54,367 bases of DNA from an uncultured Flavobacteriaceae bacterium (GTDB lineage Bacteria; Bacteroidota; Bacteroidia; Flavobacteriales; Flavobacteriaceae), in contig CALIIC010000064.1 in the NCBI GenBank assembly GCA_938020445.1, positions 1 to 54,367 of the forward strand. The letters run 5' to 3'. Both the position numbers and the translations under genes were made by a program. Shown here in pieces: positions 1 through 10,099 of this stretch. Each line of letters opens with the position of its first letter. The first letter of the stretch is position 1. The notes beneath the pieces were generated by a model. The model made no database searches. It saw only the letters and a list, made by a program, of their open reading frames with translations, and was not told the origin of the DNA.

Positions 1-1
1 A

Positions 2-907
2 ATGAATGTAAAAGATTTTACTTTTTTACTACAGTACCCTGACAAGGTGGTGTCGCCCATGCAGACCAACCAATTGGAAGAGGTCCTAAAAGAATACCCC
101 TATTTTCAAGCGGCAAGGGCGGTGCATCTAAAGGGATTGAAAAATCTGAACAGCTTCAAATACAACAATGCCCTCAAAATTGCTGCCTCGTATACCACGG
201 ATCGTGATGTACTGTTTGATTACATCACCTCAAAAGAATTTCTTCAAAATGCAATTGCCGATACCATTTCGGGCAAAAGCACACCACTAAACGAATATGA
301 CACGGTTTCAGAGGAAATCGAAGCGATCCCTGTACCCAAGAAGGCATTGATCGAGGAATCAAAAGACCATCCCCTACCACAGAATTTAGAACAGGCCAGT
401 GCAATTCTGGACCCAAAGTTGTTTACTTCCAAAGAAACAGAAAGCGTTGAAGGGGCCAAAGATGATCAAGAGTCCAGCGACCTAGAGATTGGAGAACCAC
501 TCCCATTTACAAAAAAAGAAAAGTACTCCTTTGCCGAATGGCTTCAACTCACCTCTCTAAAAACCATTGAGCGATCGGAAACACCGGAGCAAGAAATGTC
601 AATTGAATTTCCTTTGGAAGAGGCGGTCTTAAAGAACAAAAAATTCGAATTGATCGATAAATTCATCGCAACCAAGCCAAAGATCGTCCCAAAGGAAAAT
701 CCTCTAAAAATAGATATTTCCGGATCGACTAAGATTGACAAAAAAGAGTTGATGACGGTCACCTTGGCCAAGGTTTATTTGGAGCAAAAAAAGTACAAAA
801 AAGCCATACAGGCCTACAAAATTTTAAGTTTGAAATATCCGGAAAAAAGTGGTTTCTTTGCAGACCGAATTAAAGCGGTAGAAAAATTACAACAAGAAAA
901 TAAATAA
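2..907 (+). CDS. TPR-like hypothetical protein upstream of secG
   Basis: A 301-residue soluble protein with no signal peptide or membrane segment. The N-terminal third has conserved-looking helical text (EEYPYFQAARAVHLKGL-type, residues about 27-50). The middle is acidic and low in complexity. The last 60 residues, including KVYLEQKKYKKAIQAYKILS, read as one tetratricopeptide-like helix pair. It ends two bases before secG, so the two are almost certainly co-transcribed. The ATG at base 2 fits the apparent family N-terminus, but the window starts here, so an upstream start cannot be excluded. Precise function unknown; a scaffold or assembly role is only inferred from the TPR-like end. Confidence 0.75.
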   Translation: MNVKDFTFLLQYPDKVVSPMQTNQLEEVLKEYPYFQAARAVHLKGLKNLNSFKYNNALKIAASYTTDRDVLFDYITSKEFLQNAIADTISGKSTPLNEYDTVSEEIEAIPVPKKALIEESKDHPLPQNLEQASAILDPKLFTSKETESVEGAKDDQESSDLEIGEPLPFTKKEKYSFAEWLQLTSLKTIERSETPEQEMSIEFPLEEAVLKNKKFELIDKFIATKPKIVPKENPLKIDISGSTKIDKKELMTVTLAKVYLEQKKYKKAIQAYKILSLKYPEKSGFFADRIKAVEKLQQENK

Positions 908-909
908 CA

Positions 910-1296
910 ATGAGTACGTTTACCATATTCTTGATTCTTATCATCATCGTTTGTTTCTTATTGGTTTTGGTCATTATGGTTCAGAACCCAAAAGGAGGCG
1001 GACTCTCTTCTTCTTTCGGAGGAGGTGGAAGCCAAGTAGTTGGCGGGGTCAAAAAAACAGGTGACTTTTTGGATAAAAGCACATGGACACTCGCAGCCAT
1101 ACTAGTACTATTGATCTTAGCATCTAACATTGCCCTTCCCGGGCGCTTCGGAGATGCCGATTCGAAATTGATCAATGGAGACGAAATTGAAACCACTGTG
1201 CCGGAAACAGTACCAGAGGCCGTTCCAGAAACTACTCCTGATGCATTGCCTACCCCAGTTGAAGACGATACTACGCCGGGTGATGGCGCTCAATAA
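910..1296 (+). CDS. secG: Preprotein translocase subunit SecG
   Basis: Small membrane subunit of the SecYEG channel that aids SecA-driven protein export. The 128-residue protein has two hydrophobic segments (about residues 3-25 and 57-75) joined by the glycine-rich loop typical of SecG (NPKGGGLSSSFGGG, residues about 26-40). A Pro/Glu/Thr-rich acidic C-terminal tail of about 35 residues follows, longer than in Escherichia coli and apparently cytoplasmic. It lies two bases after the TPR-like gene and is followed by a strong hairpin terminator, which separates it from groES. Confidence 0.95.
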   Translation: MSTFTIFLILIIIVCFLLVLVIMVQNPKGGGLSSSFGGGGSQVVGGVKKTGDFLDKSTWTLAAILVLLILASNIALPGRFGDADSKLINGDEIETTVPETVPEAVPETTPDALPTPVEDDTTPGDGAQ

Positions 1297-1317
1297 AATA
1301 TAGTTAATCTAGTAAAA

Positions 1318-1350
1318 ATGCCAGCACAAATGACAAGCTGGCATTTTTGT
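1318..1350 (+). terminator. Rho-independent terminator after secG
   Basis: Perfect 8-bp stem ATGCCAGC (1318-1325) / GCTGGCAT (1337-1344) with an 11-nt loop, followed by a T-rich run. It ends the TPR-secG transcript. Confidence 0.85.
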
Positions 1351-1370
1351 TTTACAAAGTGTCAGTTTTT

Positions 1371-1382
1371 ATGCCATGGCAT
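1371..1382. promoter_or_regulatory. Perfect palindrome in the groES leader
   Basis: ATGCCATGGCAT is a perfect 12-bp palindrome 53 bases before the groES start. No CIRCE element (TTAGCACTC-N9-GAGTGCTAA) is present in this leader. A role as an operator is inference only. Confidence 0.3.
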
Positions 1383-1435
1383 AGTTTCTGCCTAGAGAAC
1401 AACAGAATACTAAAATCAATTTAAAAACTAAAAAT

Positions 1436-1714
1436 ATGGCTAAAGTGAACATCAAACCATTGGCGGATCGAGTACTTATCGCGCCCATGGCTGCTGAAAC
1501 CAAGACTGCCTCGGGAATCTACATCCCCGACACGGCAAAAGAGAAACCACAACAAGGCAAAATTGTTGCCGTAGGACCTGGCACCAAAGATGAGAAAATT
1601 ACGGTAAAAGTTGGTGATACCGTGTTGTACGGGAAGTACGCAGGTACAGAGCTGAAGCTTGAAGGAGTCGATTATTTAATGATGCGCGAAAGCGACGTAT
1701 TGGCGATCATCTAA
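1436..1714 (+). CDS. groES: Co-chaperonin GroES
   Basis: The 92-residue co-chaperonin that caps GroEL during ATP-dependent protein folding in the cytoplasm. It starts [15 protein letters not shown] and carries the mobile-loop text [21 protein letters not shown] (about residues 20-40) and the [13 protein letters not shown] core. Length is normal for the family. groEL follows after 105 bases, so the pair forms the usual groESL operon. No CIRCE operator or sigma-32-like promoter was seen upstream, as expected for Bacteroidota. Confidence 0.97.
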   Translation: MAKVNIKPLADRVLIAPMAAETKTASGIYIPDTAKEKPQQGKIVAVGPGTKDEKITVKVGDTVLYGKYAGTELKLEGVDYLMMRESDVLAII

Positions 1715-3454
<1,740 letters not shown>

Positions 3455-3472
3455 TCAAAAATCATATATTCT

Positions 3473-3507
3473 AAAAATGTCCGGACGTATATATCCGGAC
3501 ATTTTTT
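3473..3507 (+). terminator. Rho-independent terminator after groEL
   Basis: Stem AAAAATGTCCGGA (3473-3485) / TCCGGACATTTTT (3494-3506) with an 8-nt loop, running into a T tract. The A/T flanks make it potentially bidirectional. Confidence 0.9.
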
Positions 3508-3566
3508 GTTTCCAGTAGTGTCGGAAATTTCATATTTTGTGGTTGTACCTTCTCATTCTTTCGACC

Positions 3567-5942
3567 ATGATACGACTACTTTGCATCCTTGCCATATGTT
3601 TTGCACCGCTATTTAATTACGGTCAAGAATCTTCCTCCCAAGAGAAAGACCCTATTGCGATGTACCAATCTTATTTCCAAGAAGACCGTAAGAGTATTCA
3701 TCTTCATCTAAACAAAAACACTTTTGTAAGCGGGGAACATATTTGGTTCAGCAGCTACCTCTTTAATAGAAGACAAAATGAAGTTTCCCTCGAAAACGAA
3801 TATCTATATGTGCAGCTGATCGATCCCGAAGGAACCGTAGTTGACAGCAAGACTATTTTGCATGAAAACGGTGCCGGCTTTGGCGAATTTGAACTATCTC
3901 CCGAACTGGTATCAGGAGATTATTATTTACAGGCCTATACGGCCAATATGAACAGTTTTATAGAGGACGAGTCGACAGTTTATAAAATTGAAGTACTAAA
4001 TTTTGAATCGCAACGCACGTCGCGTACTTCTGATATATCAGAAAACCTTCATATTCAAATAGTACCTGAGGGCGGGCAATTGGTACAACAGGTTTTTGGC
4101 ACTTGCGGCATTCGAATCAGCGATGAAAACGACCTCCCGGTAAAGGCAGATGCCGTTTTTCTTCAAAACTCCCCCACGGAAGAGAAGATTCCGATTGATC
4201 TGAATGATTTGGGCACGGGAAAATTTTCTTTGACCCCAAAAAAGGGGGCATCTCCTATGGTATATGCCCTATATAGAGGTAAGCAGTACAGCACGCCGGT
4301 CCCAACAGCCAAGGAAATAGGCTATAGCTTATCAACGGTACATGACTATCGGAAGAAACAAGTATTGGTTGCTATACAGACCAATTCGCTTACGAAGCAA
4401 ACAACCGAAGATACCCTTGCATTGCTTGTGCATAAAGATGGAAACATTTTTTCGTTGCCCATAAAAATGACCGACGACGAAACAAAATCAGCTTTGATCA
4501 TTCCTTATGAATTATTGTATCCGGGAGTCAACACTCTTACATTGTTAAGAAATAATTCCCAGGTTGCCGGGGAGCGACTGGTTTTCAACCAGCCTGTTTT
4601 TACCCCCCTGAAACCACAACTTTTACATGCGCAGCGAAGCAAAGACTCCATTACACTTTTAATTAAAAATAACACGGTAGGGAAAGAGAAAGACAATTTA
4701 GATAGGCTTAGTATTTCTGTGTTACCCAATGAAAGCCTCTCGGATCGAAAACAGAAAAAACTGTTCAATTCCTTTTTCCTAGATGCGTATTTGCCGAACG
4801 GAATTAAAAATGAAATCGGAGATCTTCGATATCTTGAAAAAAACAACGCCAAATACGACCTTGACAAACTCTTGCTATTGGCCCCAGGCAATAAGTACCA
4901 GTGGCAGCGTATCCTGAACTGGAAATACATCCCTGCACGCCCCTTGAGTTCAAACCTCGAAGGGCATGTAGACCGGTTCGAGGTGGAGAACGATTCCCTT
5001 ACGGTGCTGCTCTATTCCAAAACCAACCAAGTACTGGAGGCAACCGCATTGGACAAGGATAAAAAATTCAGATTCAATGAGGTATCATTGGCCAAGGGAA
5101 GTGAATTGACACTGACCTTGATCGATACAAAGGGCCGGCCCCTACAAACGAACTTTTTCTTTGTGTTAAAACCGGTGCTAACACCTTTTAACAAACCATT
5201 TAAGCCCAAGAAGAAGCTTCGAATCAAAAACACCTCTTCCAAAGACAGCGCACCAATGTTTTTTAAAAATGTGGAACAGCTTGAGGAAGTTGTCGTAACC
5301 GAATCTCGTTTAAAGCACTCCAAATTTTTTGGAAGTTTTGAGGGTAGAAAAGTAGACTCCTCCATGCTTGGTTACGGTACATTGGGGGGTTATATGAAGC
5401 GTAGGGGCCTGACTTCGATTACGGTAGACCCGTTAGACCCCGACCCAAGAAGGGCCGGAAGCATTCAATTAGCGAAAAAGACCGTATTCGGAGTTAGTTA
5501 TCCCAGTATCATGATCAACGGAGTATCCTCGAATTATGCCATGGATTATGCAGATATCCCGATAGAGCAGATAGATGAAGTCTATTTTGAGCGAAAATCA
5601 TTTAGAAACGCAGGGCTTTTCGTAGTCTTCACAACTGATGCATACGGAAATACAGATCTTCCAGAGCATAAAAAAACGAGCCGGGCCTTTGTGGTAGCGA
5701 ATGGCTACGACCAACCCAAATCTTTTACAAGGCCCAACTATAACAATCTAGATAGTGCGTTATTTCGATCCTACGGAACCGTTTCTTGGCACCCGACACC
5801 TCGTACAAACGAGCAGGGAGTGGTATCGATCAAAATACCCGATGATGGTCAGAAAAAAATTAAACTGAATCTGCAAGGATTCGGTAAAAATGGACAATTC
5901 CTATCAGAATCCCTATTGGTTGACCTCACACAGATTCGGTAA
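3567..5942 (+). CDS. MG2-type secreted protein with C-terminal TonB-receptor plug-like domain
   Basis: A 791-residue exported protein. The ATG at 3567 gives a clean signal peptide (MIRLLCILAICFAPLFNYGQ); a TTG at 3537 is in frame but less likely. The N-terminal part (about residues 35-145) resembles the macroglobulin MG2 fold common in Bacteroidota surface proteins (text such as KNTFVSGEHIWFSSYLF). The C-terminal third contains EQLEEVVVTESR and a plug-like stretch with PSIMINGV and IPIEQIDEVYFER, but no beta-barrel follows. It may be a periplasmic or outer-membrane-associated partner in a TonB-type system or in surface assembly. The specific substrate is not visible. The gene stands alone between the groEL terminator and a 196-base gap. 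Confidence 0.75.
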   Translation: MIRLLCILAICFAPLFNYGQESSSQEKDPIAMYQSYFQEDRKSIHLHLNKNTFVSGEHIWFSSYLFNRRQNEVSLENEYLYVQLIDPEGTVVDSKTILHENGAGFGEFELSPELVSGDYYLQAYTANMNSFIEDESTVYKIEVLNFESQRTSRTSDISENLHIQIVPEGGQLVQQVFGTCGIRISDENDLPVKADAVFLQNSPTEEKIPIDLNDLGTGKFSLTPKKGASPMVYALYRGKQYSTPVPTAKEIGYSLSTVHDYRKKQVLVAIQTNSLTKQTTEDTLALLVHKDGNIFSLPIKMTDDETKSALIIPYELLYPGVNTLTLLRNNSQVAGERLVFNQPVFTPLKPQLLHAQRSKDSITLLIKNNTVGKEKDNLDRLSISVLPNESLSDRKQKKLFNSFFLDAYLPNGIKNEIGDLRYLEKNNAKYDLDKLLLLAPGNKYQWQRILNWKYIPARPLSSNLEGHVDRFEVENDSLTVLLYSKTNQVLEATALDKDKKFRFNEVSLAKGSELTLTLIDTKGRPLQTNFFFVLKPVLTPFNKPFKPKKKLRIKNTSSKDSAPMFFKNVEQLEEVVVTESRLKHSKFFGSFEGRKVDSSMLGYGTLGGYMKRRGLTSITVDPLDPDPRRAGSIQLAKKTVFGVSYPSIMINGVSSNYAMDYADIPIEQIDEVYFERKSFRNAGLFVVFTTDAYGNTDLPEHKKTSRAFVVANGYDQPKSFTRPNYNNLDSALFRSYGTVSWHPTPRTNEQGVVSIKIPDDGQKKIKLNLQGFGKNGQFLSESLLVDLTQIR

Positions 5943-6014
5943 ATGCCATATGCGCGTGCCTATCCGTGATCTCATGCATCAAACGAGTTTAAAAGAACGA
6001 CCTGTAAGTAAAAA

Positions 6015-6040
6015 ATTTCATAGCAATTGCTACACGAAAT
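6015..6040. promoter_or_regulatory. Interrupted palindrome upstream of the retropepsin-like gene pair
   Basis: A perfect 12-bp palindrome TAGCAATTGCTA (6021-6032) is flanked by the matching arms ATTTC (6015-6019) and GAAAT (6036-6040). Just downstream is TATATTTTG (6043-6051), one base longer than the Bacteroidota -7 box TAnnTTTG. The position suggests an operator over a promoter; this is inference. Confidence 0.35.
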
Positions 6041-6138
6041 GGTATATTTTGTAAAAATTTTCGTTCTAGATTCAAAACTATTCGTAATTTTCCATTGCAT
6101 TTCAACTCAACCTTGTTTCTAATCGCTCTTAAGTAAGC

Positions 6139-6321
6139 ATGTCCGAAGAAAAAAGCACATACGCCGAGGCCCAAATGACTGTACGAGCCATACACATACG
6201 AACCAATCAAGTATTGTTTGAAGGTATTGATGGCGAAGAAGTTATTAAAAAAGCAGATGCTTCAGGTGAACATTATATCTTGGATTTTGAAACAGACCCA
6301 AGTTATAATTTTGTGTTTTGA
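6139..6321 (+). CDS. Small protein paired with aspartic peptidase
   Basis: A 60-residue soluble protein starting MSEEKSTYAEAQMTVRAIHI. It has an acidic C-terminal half and no membrane segment, cysteine or recognised domain. Its stop codon overlaps the TTG start of the following peptidase-like gene, so the two are translationally coupled. The tight pairing makes an inhibitor, antitoxin or specificity partner conceivable, but nothing in the sequence proves this. Confidence 0.6.
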   Translation: MSEEKSTYAEAQMTVRAIHIRTNQVLFEGIDGEEVIKKADASGEHYILDFETDPSYNFVF

Positions 6322-6743
6322 ACAAACATTCGTACCTCTTACATAAAAATACCGATGGTCGCCCGAACCTGAAAATCCCTATTAGAGTCGTACATATAGA
6401 AACCGGAAAATCCATCCATACCCTTGCCACCATTGATACCGGAGCTGACAATTGCACTTTCCCCAGTATGATTTCCTTAAATATTGGCAACCTACTAAAC
6501 GAACATAGTAAAAGTAAAAACGGTACCAGGGGCATTTCAGGAGAGGAACAAGACACCTACAAACACTGGGTAACCATCGAAGTCCTAGATTCTTCTAGAA
6601 CCAAGGTCATTCGCTCCCTAAATGTCATAGCGAATACCCTCAAAAGAAATGATATTCCACCCTTACTGGGAACCAGCATGTTTTTGGATAAGTTTCACCT
6701 CAGCATTAATTACCTTGAAAAGGAAATAGAATTAAAGTGGTAG
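6318..6743 (+). CDS. Retropepsin-like aspartic peptidase family protein
   Basis: A 141-residue single-domain protein with the retroviral-type aspartic protease signature I-D-T-G-A-D (Asp40-Thr41-Gly42-Ala43-Asp44) and a later L-L-G-T-S (residues 116-120) at the place of the family ILG-type second motif. Such single-domain proteins act as dimers in which each chain gives one catalytic Asp. No signal peptide is seen, so it is probably cytoplasmic. The start is a TTG at 6318 overlapping the stop of the preceding 60-residue gene; no upstream in-frame ATG is available. The substrate is unknown. Confidence 0.7.
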   Translation: MNKHSYLLHKNTDGRPNLKIPIRVVHIETGKSIHTLATIDTGADNCTFPSMISLNIGNLLNEHSKSKNGTRGISGEEQDTYKHWVTIEVLDSSRTKVIRSLNVIANTLKRNDIPPLLGTSMFLDKFHLSINYLEKEIELKW

Positions 6744-6762
6744 GGAAAGGTAGGTTTTTTTC

Positions 6763-7827
6763 CTAGTTGGCATACAACTCCGTTTCATAAAACGCAGGGA
6801 AGGAGAACCAATACCCCATCAAAGAAGTAGCCGGTTCCAGCGCACCTCCAATTCCGGTGACACTGTTTCCAAAAACATCGAACCGCGTACCATCGGCACC
6901 TTCAACCACTACTCCAGAAGTGCCATCAAAGACATATTCAAAATCAACCGATTCCTGACTAGCGGACAGTCTAAAGGCTGCCATAAAATTTTCGTTGCCC
7001 ACTAACAGATAAGGCTGCCCATTAAAGGTGTCCTTGATAAGGTTGGTCGTTTCAAAATCACTAAAACGATACGCCTTTGCTTTCTCCCCGTCAAGAATTG
7101 CAAGTACCCGTTCTTTTGAGGGAAGCCGATCATCTTTCGGGGTAGGAAATATGAAAAAATTGTTATTCGTTCGGTAATCTACATACGGGTATACACCATA
7201 CGTACGAGAAAAACCTGTATTCAAACTCACAATCTTTGTTTCCGGATACATGGCCTTCCAAGTCTTCCAATCAGTCTCGAACAAGGTAATCAACTCCGCC
7301 TTTTTTCCGATTAATGATCCATTTACAGCTTCATTCAACAATTGCGACCAATTGCTTTTCGTAGCACGATCAAAAGGAACCAAATTTGTTTGGTATAACA
7401 GGCCCGAAACGCCAAAGGAGGTCTCGTTCCCATCAATAATGCGATTCCAACCGATACCCGTTCCTGTTAATGGACAATAAACAATCGCCAAAGACTCCGA
7501 ACCAACATTGTCATTTATTATTTCGTGCCAATCCAATACGATATGTTGATAGGCACGCACATCATCCCCGTTTTTATAACCAATGACCAAATCAGAATCA
7601 AGCAGAATGGCCGATTGGTCGGCATTTACAAAGCTAGGATTCTCGAGCGCAGGAATACCGTCCCTACCCGGCCCCCCGTCGAGCACGTCTTCAATAGGAA
7701 TGCTCCATTCCGTTTCGTTATTCACCACCTCTTCGGGATCAACGGTCGTTTCTTGTGTACTGGAAGAACTACAGGCACTAAGACAGTATACCGCACTTAG
7801 AATCAACAATTGGTTTTTCATCATCAT
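6763..7827 (-). CDS. DUF3179 domain lipoprotein
   Basis: A 354-residue exported lipoprotein (lipobox LSAC, Cys19 from the first of three tandem ATGs; the real start may be any of them). The body matches DUF3179 as I know it: VYCPLTGTGIGWNR (Cys118 in a CPLTGT context), followed by GVSGLLYQTNLVPFDR and SNWSQLL, then RFSDFET and TSGVVVEGADGTRFDVFGNSVTG near the C-terminus. The biochemical role of DUF3179 is not settled; the conserved Cys could bind a cofactor or metal. The start directly abuts the stop of the upstream outer-membrane barrel gene, so they form one transcript at the end of the metal-associated region. Confidence 0.8.
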   Translation of the reverse strand: MMMKNQLLILSAVYCLSACSSSSTQETTVDPEEVVNNETEWSIPIEDVLDGGPGRDGIPALENPSFVNADQSAILLDSDLVIGYKNGDDVRAYQHIVLDWHEIINDNVGSESLAIVYCPLTGTGIGWNRIIDGNETSFGVSGLLYQTNLVPFDRATKSNWSQLLNEAVNGSLIGKKAELITLFETDWKTWKAMYPETKIVSLNTGFSRTYGVYPYVDYRTNNNFFIFPTPKDDRLPSKERVLAILDGEKAKAYRFSDFETTNLIKDTFNGQPYLLVGNENFMAAFRLSASQESVDFEYVFDGTSGVVVEGADGTRFDVFGNSVTGIGGALEPATSLMGYWFSFPAFYETELYAN

Positions 7828-8796
7828 CTAATTTACAAGGGTTATATTATTTTTACGAAACGTATAGGAGACTCCGGCCGTAAATCGAAGTGTCGGGGTC
7901 AGCTGAGTACCGGTAACCTCACTGTATACAGGAAGCTCCAATCTTGTTTGTAGTGTTAGGTTTTTAGTGAGTTGTACCGCCAATTCTGGGCGAATAAACA
8001 CCCATTGACCTCCTGTATTGGGCAGGTCTGATTCATTTATTTCATCTGCAAAAGCCTTTCGATATTTCAACACAAGACCGGGATTGAATACTGTATTGAA
8101 TAGCAAAAATTGATCTGTGTATCCCGCATTTGCCTGTATAACATTCCCGAATTCATACACTGAAGAATCATTCAAGTATGCGTTGTTTTTGCCAGTAAAG
8201 CGATAGGTAATACTTCCCGAGGCGGTGGCTGAAGGCCGAAACCCAAGGTTTTTGGAAATGGATGTCCACCCCAGAATATCCCAGGCACCACTCCCTGGCT
8301 GCAAATCAGCCGTTAACTGAAACCCCTCCTCCGAAGTCAAATCTGACTTTCCCAAGGGCGCTTTTGTTCCCAGCCCTACATTCCATACGGAACCCGAACC
8401 CAGTAGCTCGGGAAAAGCATATTTTATCAAGAAAACCGCATCTCCAATGCCACGCGTCTCTGTAAAACTTTCATTCCCAAACTGACGAATGGTACGTGTT
8501 TGGTTGACCCATGTAAACAGGGCTTCGACCGATAGGCGTTCGTTAATCGCATAGCCGGCGTTTAGTAATATCGAATTTGTGTTTCGCAATCGTGAGTCGT
8601 CATCCAATCTTTCGGTCCCCGCATTGAGGGTATTTAAATGATTGTAGTCATAATTCAGCCCCATAATAAAAGAGCCTTTTCCTTCATTGGGCAACCCTAG
8701 ATTATTCGACAAGGGTACCCCTCCGGAACAACATGTCTGTGCAAACAGTCCCCCCATTATAAGAATGCCAAAAAATAAAAATATTGCCGAACGCAC
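7828..8796 (-). CDS. Outer-membrane beta-barrel protein
   Basis: A 322-residue exported protein with a GTG start, a signal peptide (MRSAIFLFFGILIMGGLFAQ) and a mature N-terminus carrying two adjacent cysteines (TCCSGGVPLSNN). The rest alternates polar and hydrophobic residues with repeated aromatic strand ends (for example FIMGLNYDYNH, LNAGYAINERLSVEALFTW) and ends in a strand-like segment, consistent with a barrel of about 12-14 strands. It may be a small-molecule or metal pore; the CC pair is notable given the neighbours. An ATG 41 bases upstream runs into a stop after two codons, which supports the GTG start. Substrate unknown. Confidence 0.65.
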   Translation of the reverse strand: MRSAIFLFFGILIMGGLFAQTCCSGGVPLSNNLGLPNEGKGSFIMGLNYDYNHLNTLNAGTERLDDDSRLRNTNSILLNAGYAINERLSVEALFTWVNQTRTIRQFGNESFTETRGIGDAVFLIKYAFPELLGSGSVWNVGLGTKAPLGKSDLTSEEGFQLTADLQPGSGAWDILGWTSISKNLGFRPSATASGSITYRFTGKNNAYLNDSSVYEFGNVIQANAGYTDQFLLFNTVFNPGLVLKYRKAFADEINESDLPNTGGQWVFIRPELAVQLTKNLTLQTRLELPVYSEVTGTQLTPTLRFTAGVSYTFRKNNITLVN

Positions 8797-8881
8797 AAGC
8801 GATTATTTCATAGCTGCGTCCTTTTAGTGCGAAAAAAAGCAGAAACCTTACAATGATAGTGCTTATATAAAGTATCGCACG

Positions 8882-9598
8882 CTAATGAAGTTGATTTTTT
8901 CGGGTTCGCAGCTTACGAAGGGAAGGTGAACTTACGTACCAAAGTACAAAACCACTCAGCACCGTTATTAATCCCAATAGCGAGAAAGCACGCAACAGCA
9001 TCGTATTAAAATCATCCCTTCCCTGATAATCCATGGTGTGGGTCATCCATAAAAAATCGAACCAACGCCAATCGCGATGCCGAAGGGTTTGAAAAGCACC
9101 GTTCGCAAGAGATACGTAGGCCTTGATATTTTCAGAAGATTCATATGAAATGACATAGGCAGGGAGCGGTCTTCCTCTGTATTCGTGGTGATTTCCGACC
9201 GAATCGACCCGAACAATTTCGGTTACTTTCAGATCGGCGCGCATATTCCTAGCGGCTACCTGAGAAGCCTCTTCTTTCGAAATACCATCCCTTACCTTCC
9301 CGGTCATAGCATTGATCAGTATTTCCTCGTTGATCCAATAATGTGGTATGCCTCCAATGTCACGCAATTCCAACGTACTTACTTGAGATATTTGAGGCAA
9401 AGAAGTAGGGCTTACCAAACTGTCAAAAACCAAGGGTACCTGCGTGGTCGCCCGAAAATGGTCTCCATGAATTTCGTCAATATCCGTCCAGCTAAAATAC
9501 AGTCCGCTCACGGTCCACATCAAAAATTGTATTCCCAGAAATAGCCCTAAATACCGATGGACCTTTCTGATTTTCAAAGCGGTTTTTATGCTTGTCAT
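8882..9598 (-). CDS. PepSY-domain inner-membrane protein
   Basis: A 238-residue membrane protein with an N-terminal segment of the PepSY-associated type (IRKVHRYLGLFLGIQFLMWTVSGLYFSW, residues about 11-38), a periplasmic part of about 150 residues, and a C-terminal transmembrane helix (SLLGLITVLSGFVLWYVS) before a basic tail. Text such as HYWINEEILINAMTGKV fits PepSY-type repeats. Proteins of this class often act as ferric or cupric reductases or chaperones beside metal uptake genes. It lies after the terminator of the receptor-HMA unit, so it appears to have its own promoter. A role in metal reduction is inferred from context only. Confidence 0.75.
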   Translation of the reverse strand: MTSIKTALKIRKVHRYLGLFLGIQFLMWTVSGLYFSWTDIDEIHGDHFRATTQVPLVFDSLVSPTSLPQISQVSTLELRDIGGIPHYWINEEILINAMTGKVRDGISKEEASQVAARNMRADLKVTEIVRVDSVGNHHEYRGRPLPAYVISYESSENIKAYVSLANGAFQTLRHRDWRWFDFLWMTHTMDYQGRDDFNTMLLRAFSLLGLITVLSGFVLWYVSSPSLRKLRTRKNQLH

Positions 9599-9670
9599 CC
9601 TTTTGGGTTTAAAGTAAGATCGAAGATAAAAATCAAACGCTTCGCAACGAAATTATTTGCCGTATCTATC

Positions 9671-9707
9671 AAAAAAAACGCCCTGACATGTATTGTCAGG
9701 GCGTTTT
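9671..9707 (-). terminator. Rho-independent terminator of the receptor/HMA transcript
   Basis: Perfect 10-bp stem CGCCCTGACA (9679-9688) / TGTCAGGGCG (9694-9703) with a 5-nt loop. Read on the minus strand it is followed by eight T. It lies just after the periplasmic HMA protein gene. Confidence 0.9.
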
Positions 9708-9729
9708 ACAGATGTATTCTACTTGCTAC

Positions 9730-10086
9730 TTAATGATGTCCACTGTCATCCGTAGTATCATCGCGATATTTACAACATGGATGCACCGAATCATAAGCTT
9801 CCTTGCTCGCCTTCAACTCTTTCGTATCATGCCCAACAGCTACCAGGGCCGATTTGATTTTCATGGGATTTGTTTTTCGTTCATCTACGATGAGCGACAA
9901 CTGGTGCGAAGGAATATCCCAAAGCGCATATTTAACGCCCGGAACGCCCAATGCCGCCTTTTCAATACGTACTTTGCACATATCGCATTTCCCATCTACT
10001 TCAAAAGTCATTTTTTTGTTTTTCTCTTGTCCAAAGGCCATGGTTGCAACAAACAACAAGGCGAAACTTACTATTACTCTTCTCAT
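9730..10086 (-). CDS. Periplasmic heavy-metal-associated (HMA) domain protein
   Basis: A 118-residue exported protein: signal peptide (residues 1-19, ending AFGQ), then a single HMA ferredoxin-like domain with the metal-binding pair Cys34-x-x-Cys37 (GKCDMCKVRIEKA). Its C-terminal tail carries a second set of possible ligands (His102-Pro-Cys104-Cys105 and His117-His118). HMA domains pass Cu(I) or similar soft metals between partners. It lies 13 bases downstream of the TonB-dependent receptor gene and ends at a strong terminator, so it likely receives or buffers the metal brought in by that receptor. Which metal cannot be told from sequence. Confidence 0.85.
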   Translation of the reverse strand: MRRVIVSFALLFVATMAFGQEKNKKMTFEVDGKCDMCKVRIEKAALGVPGVKYALWDIPSHQLSLIVDERKTNPMKIKSALVAVGHDTKELKASKEAYDSVHPCCKYRDDTTDDSGHH

Positions 10087-10099
10087 ATCTCTTTACTTT

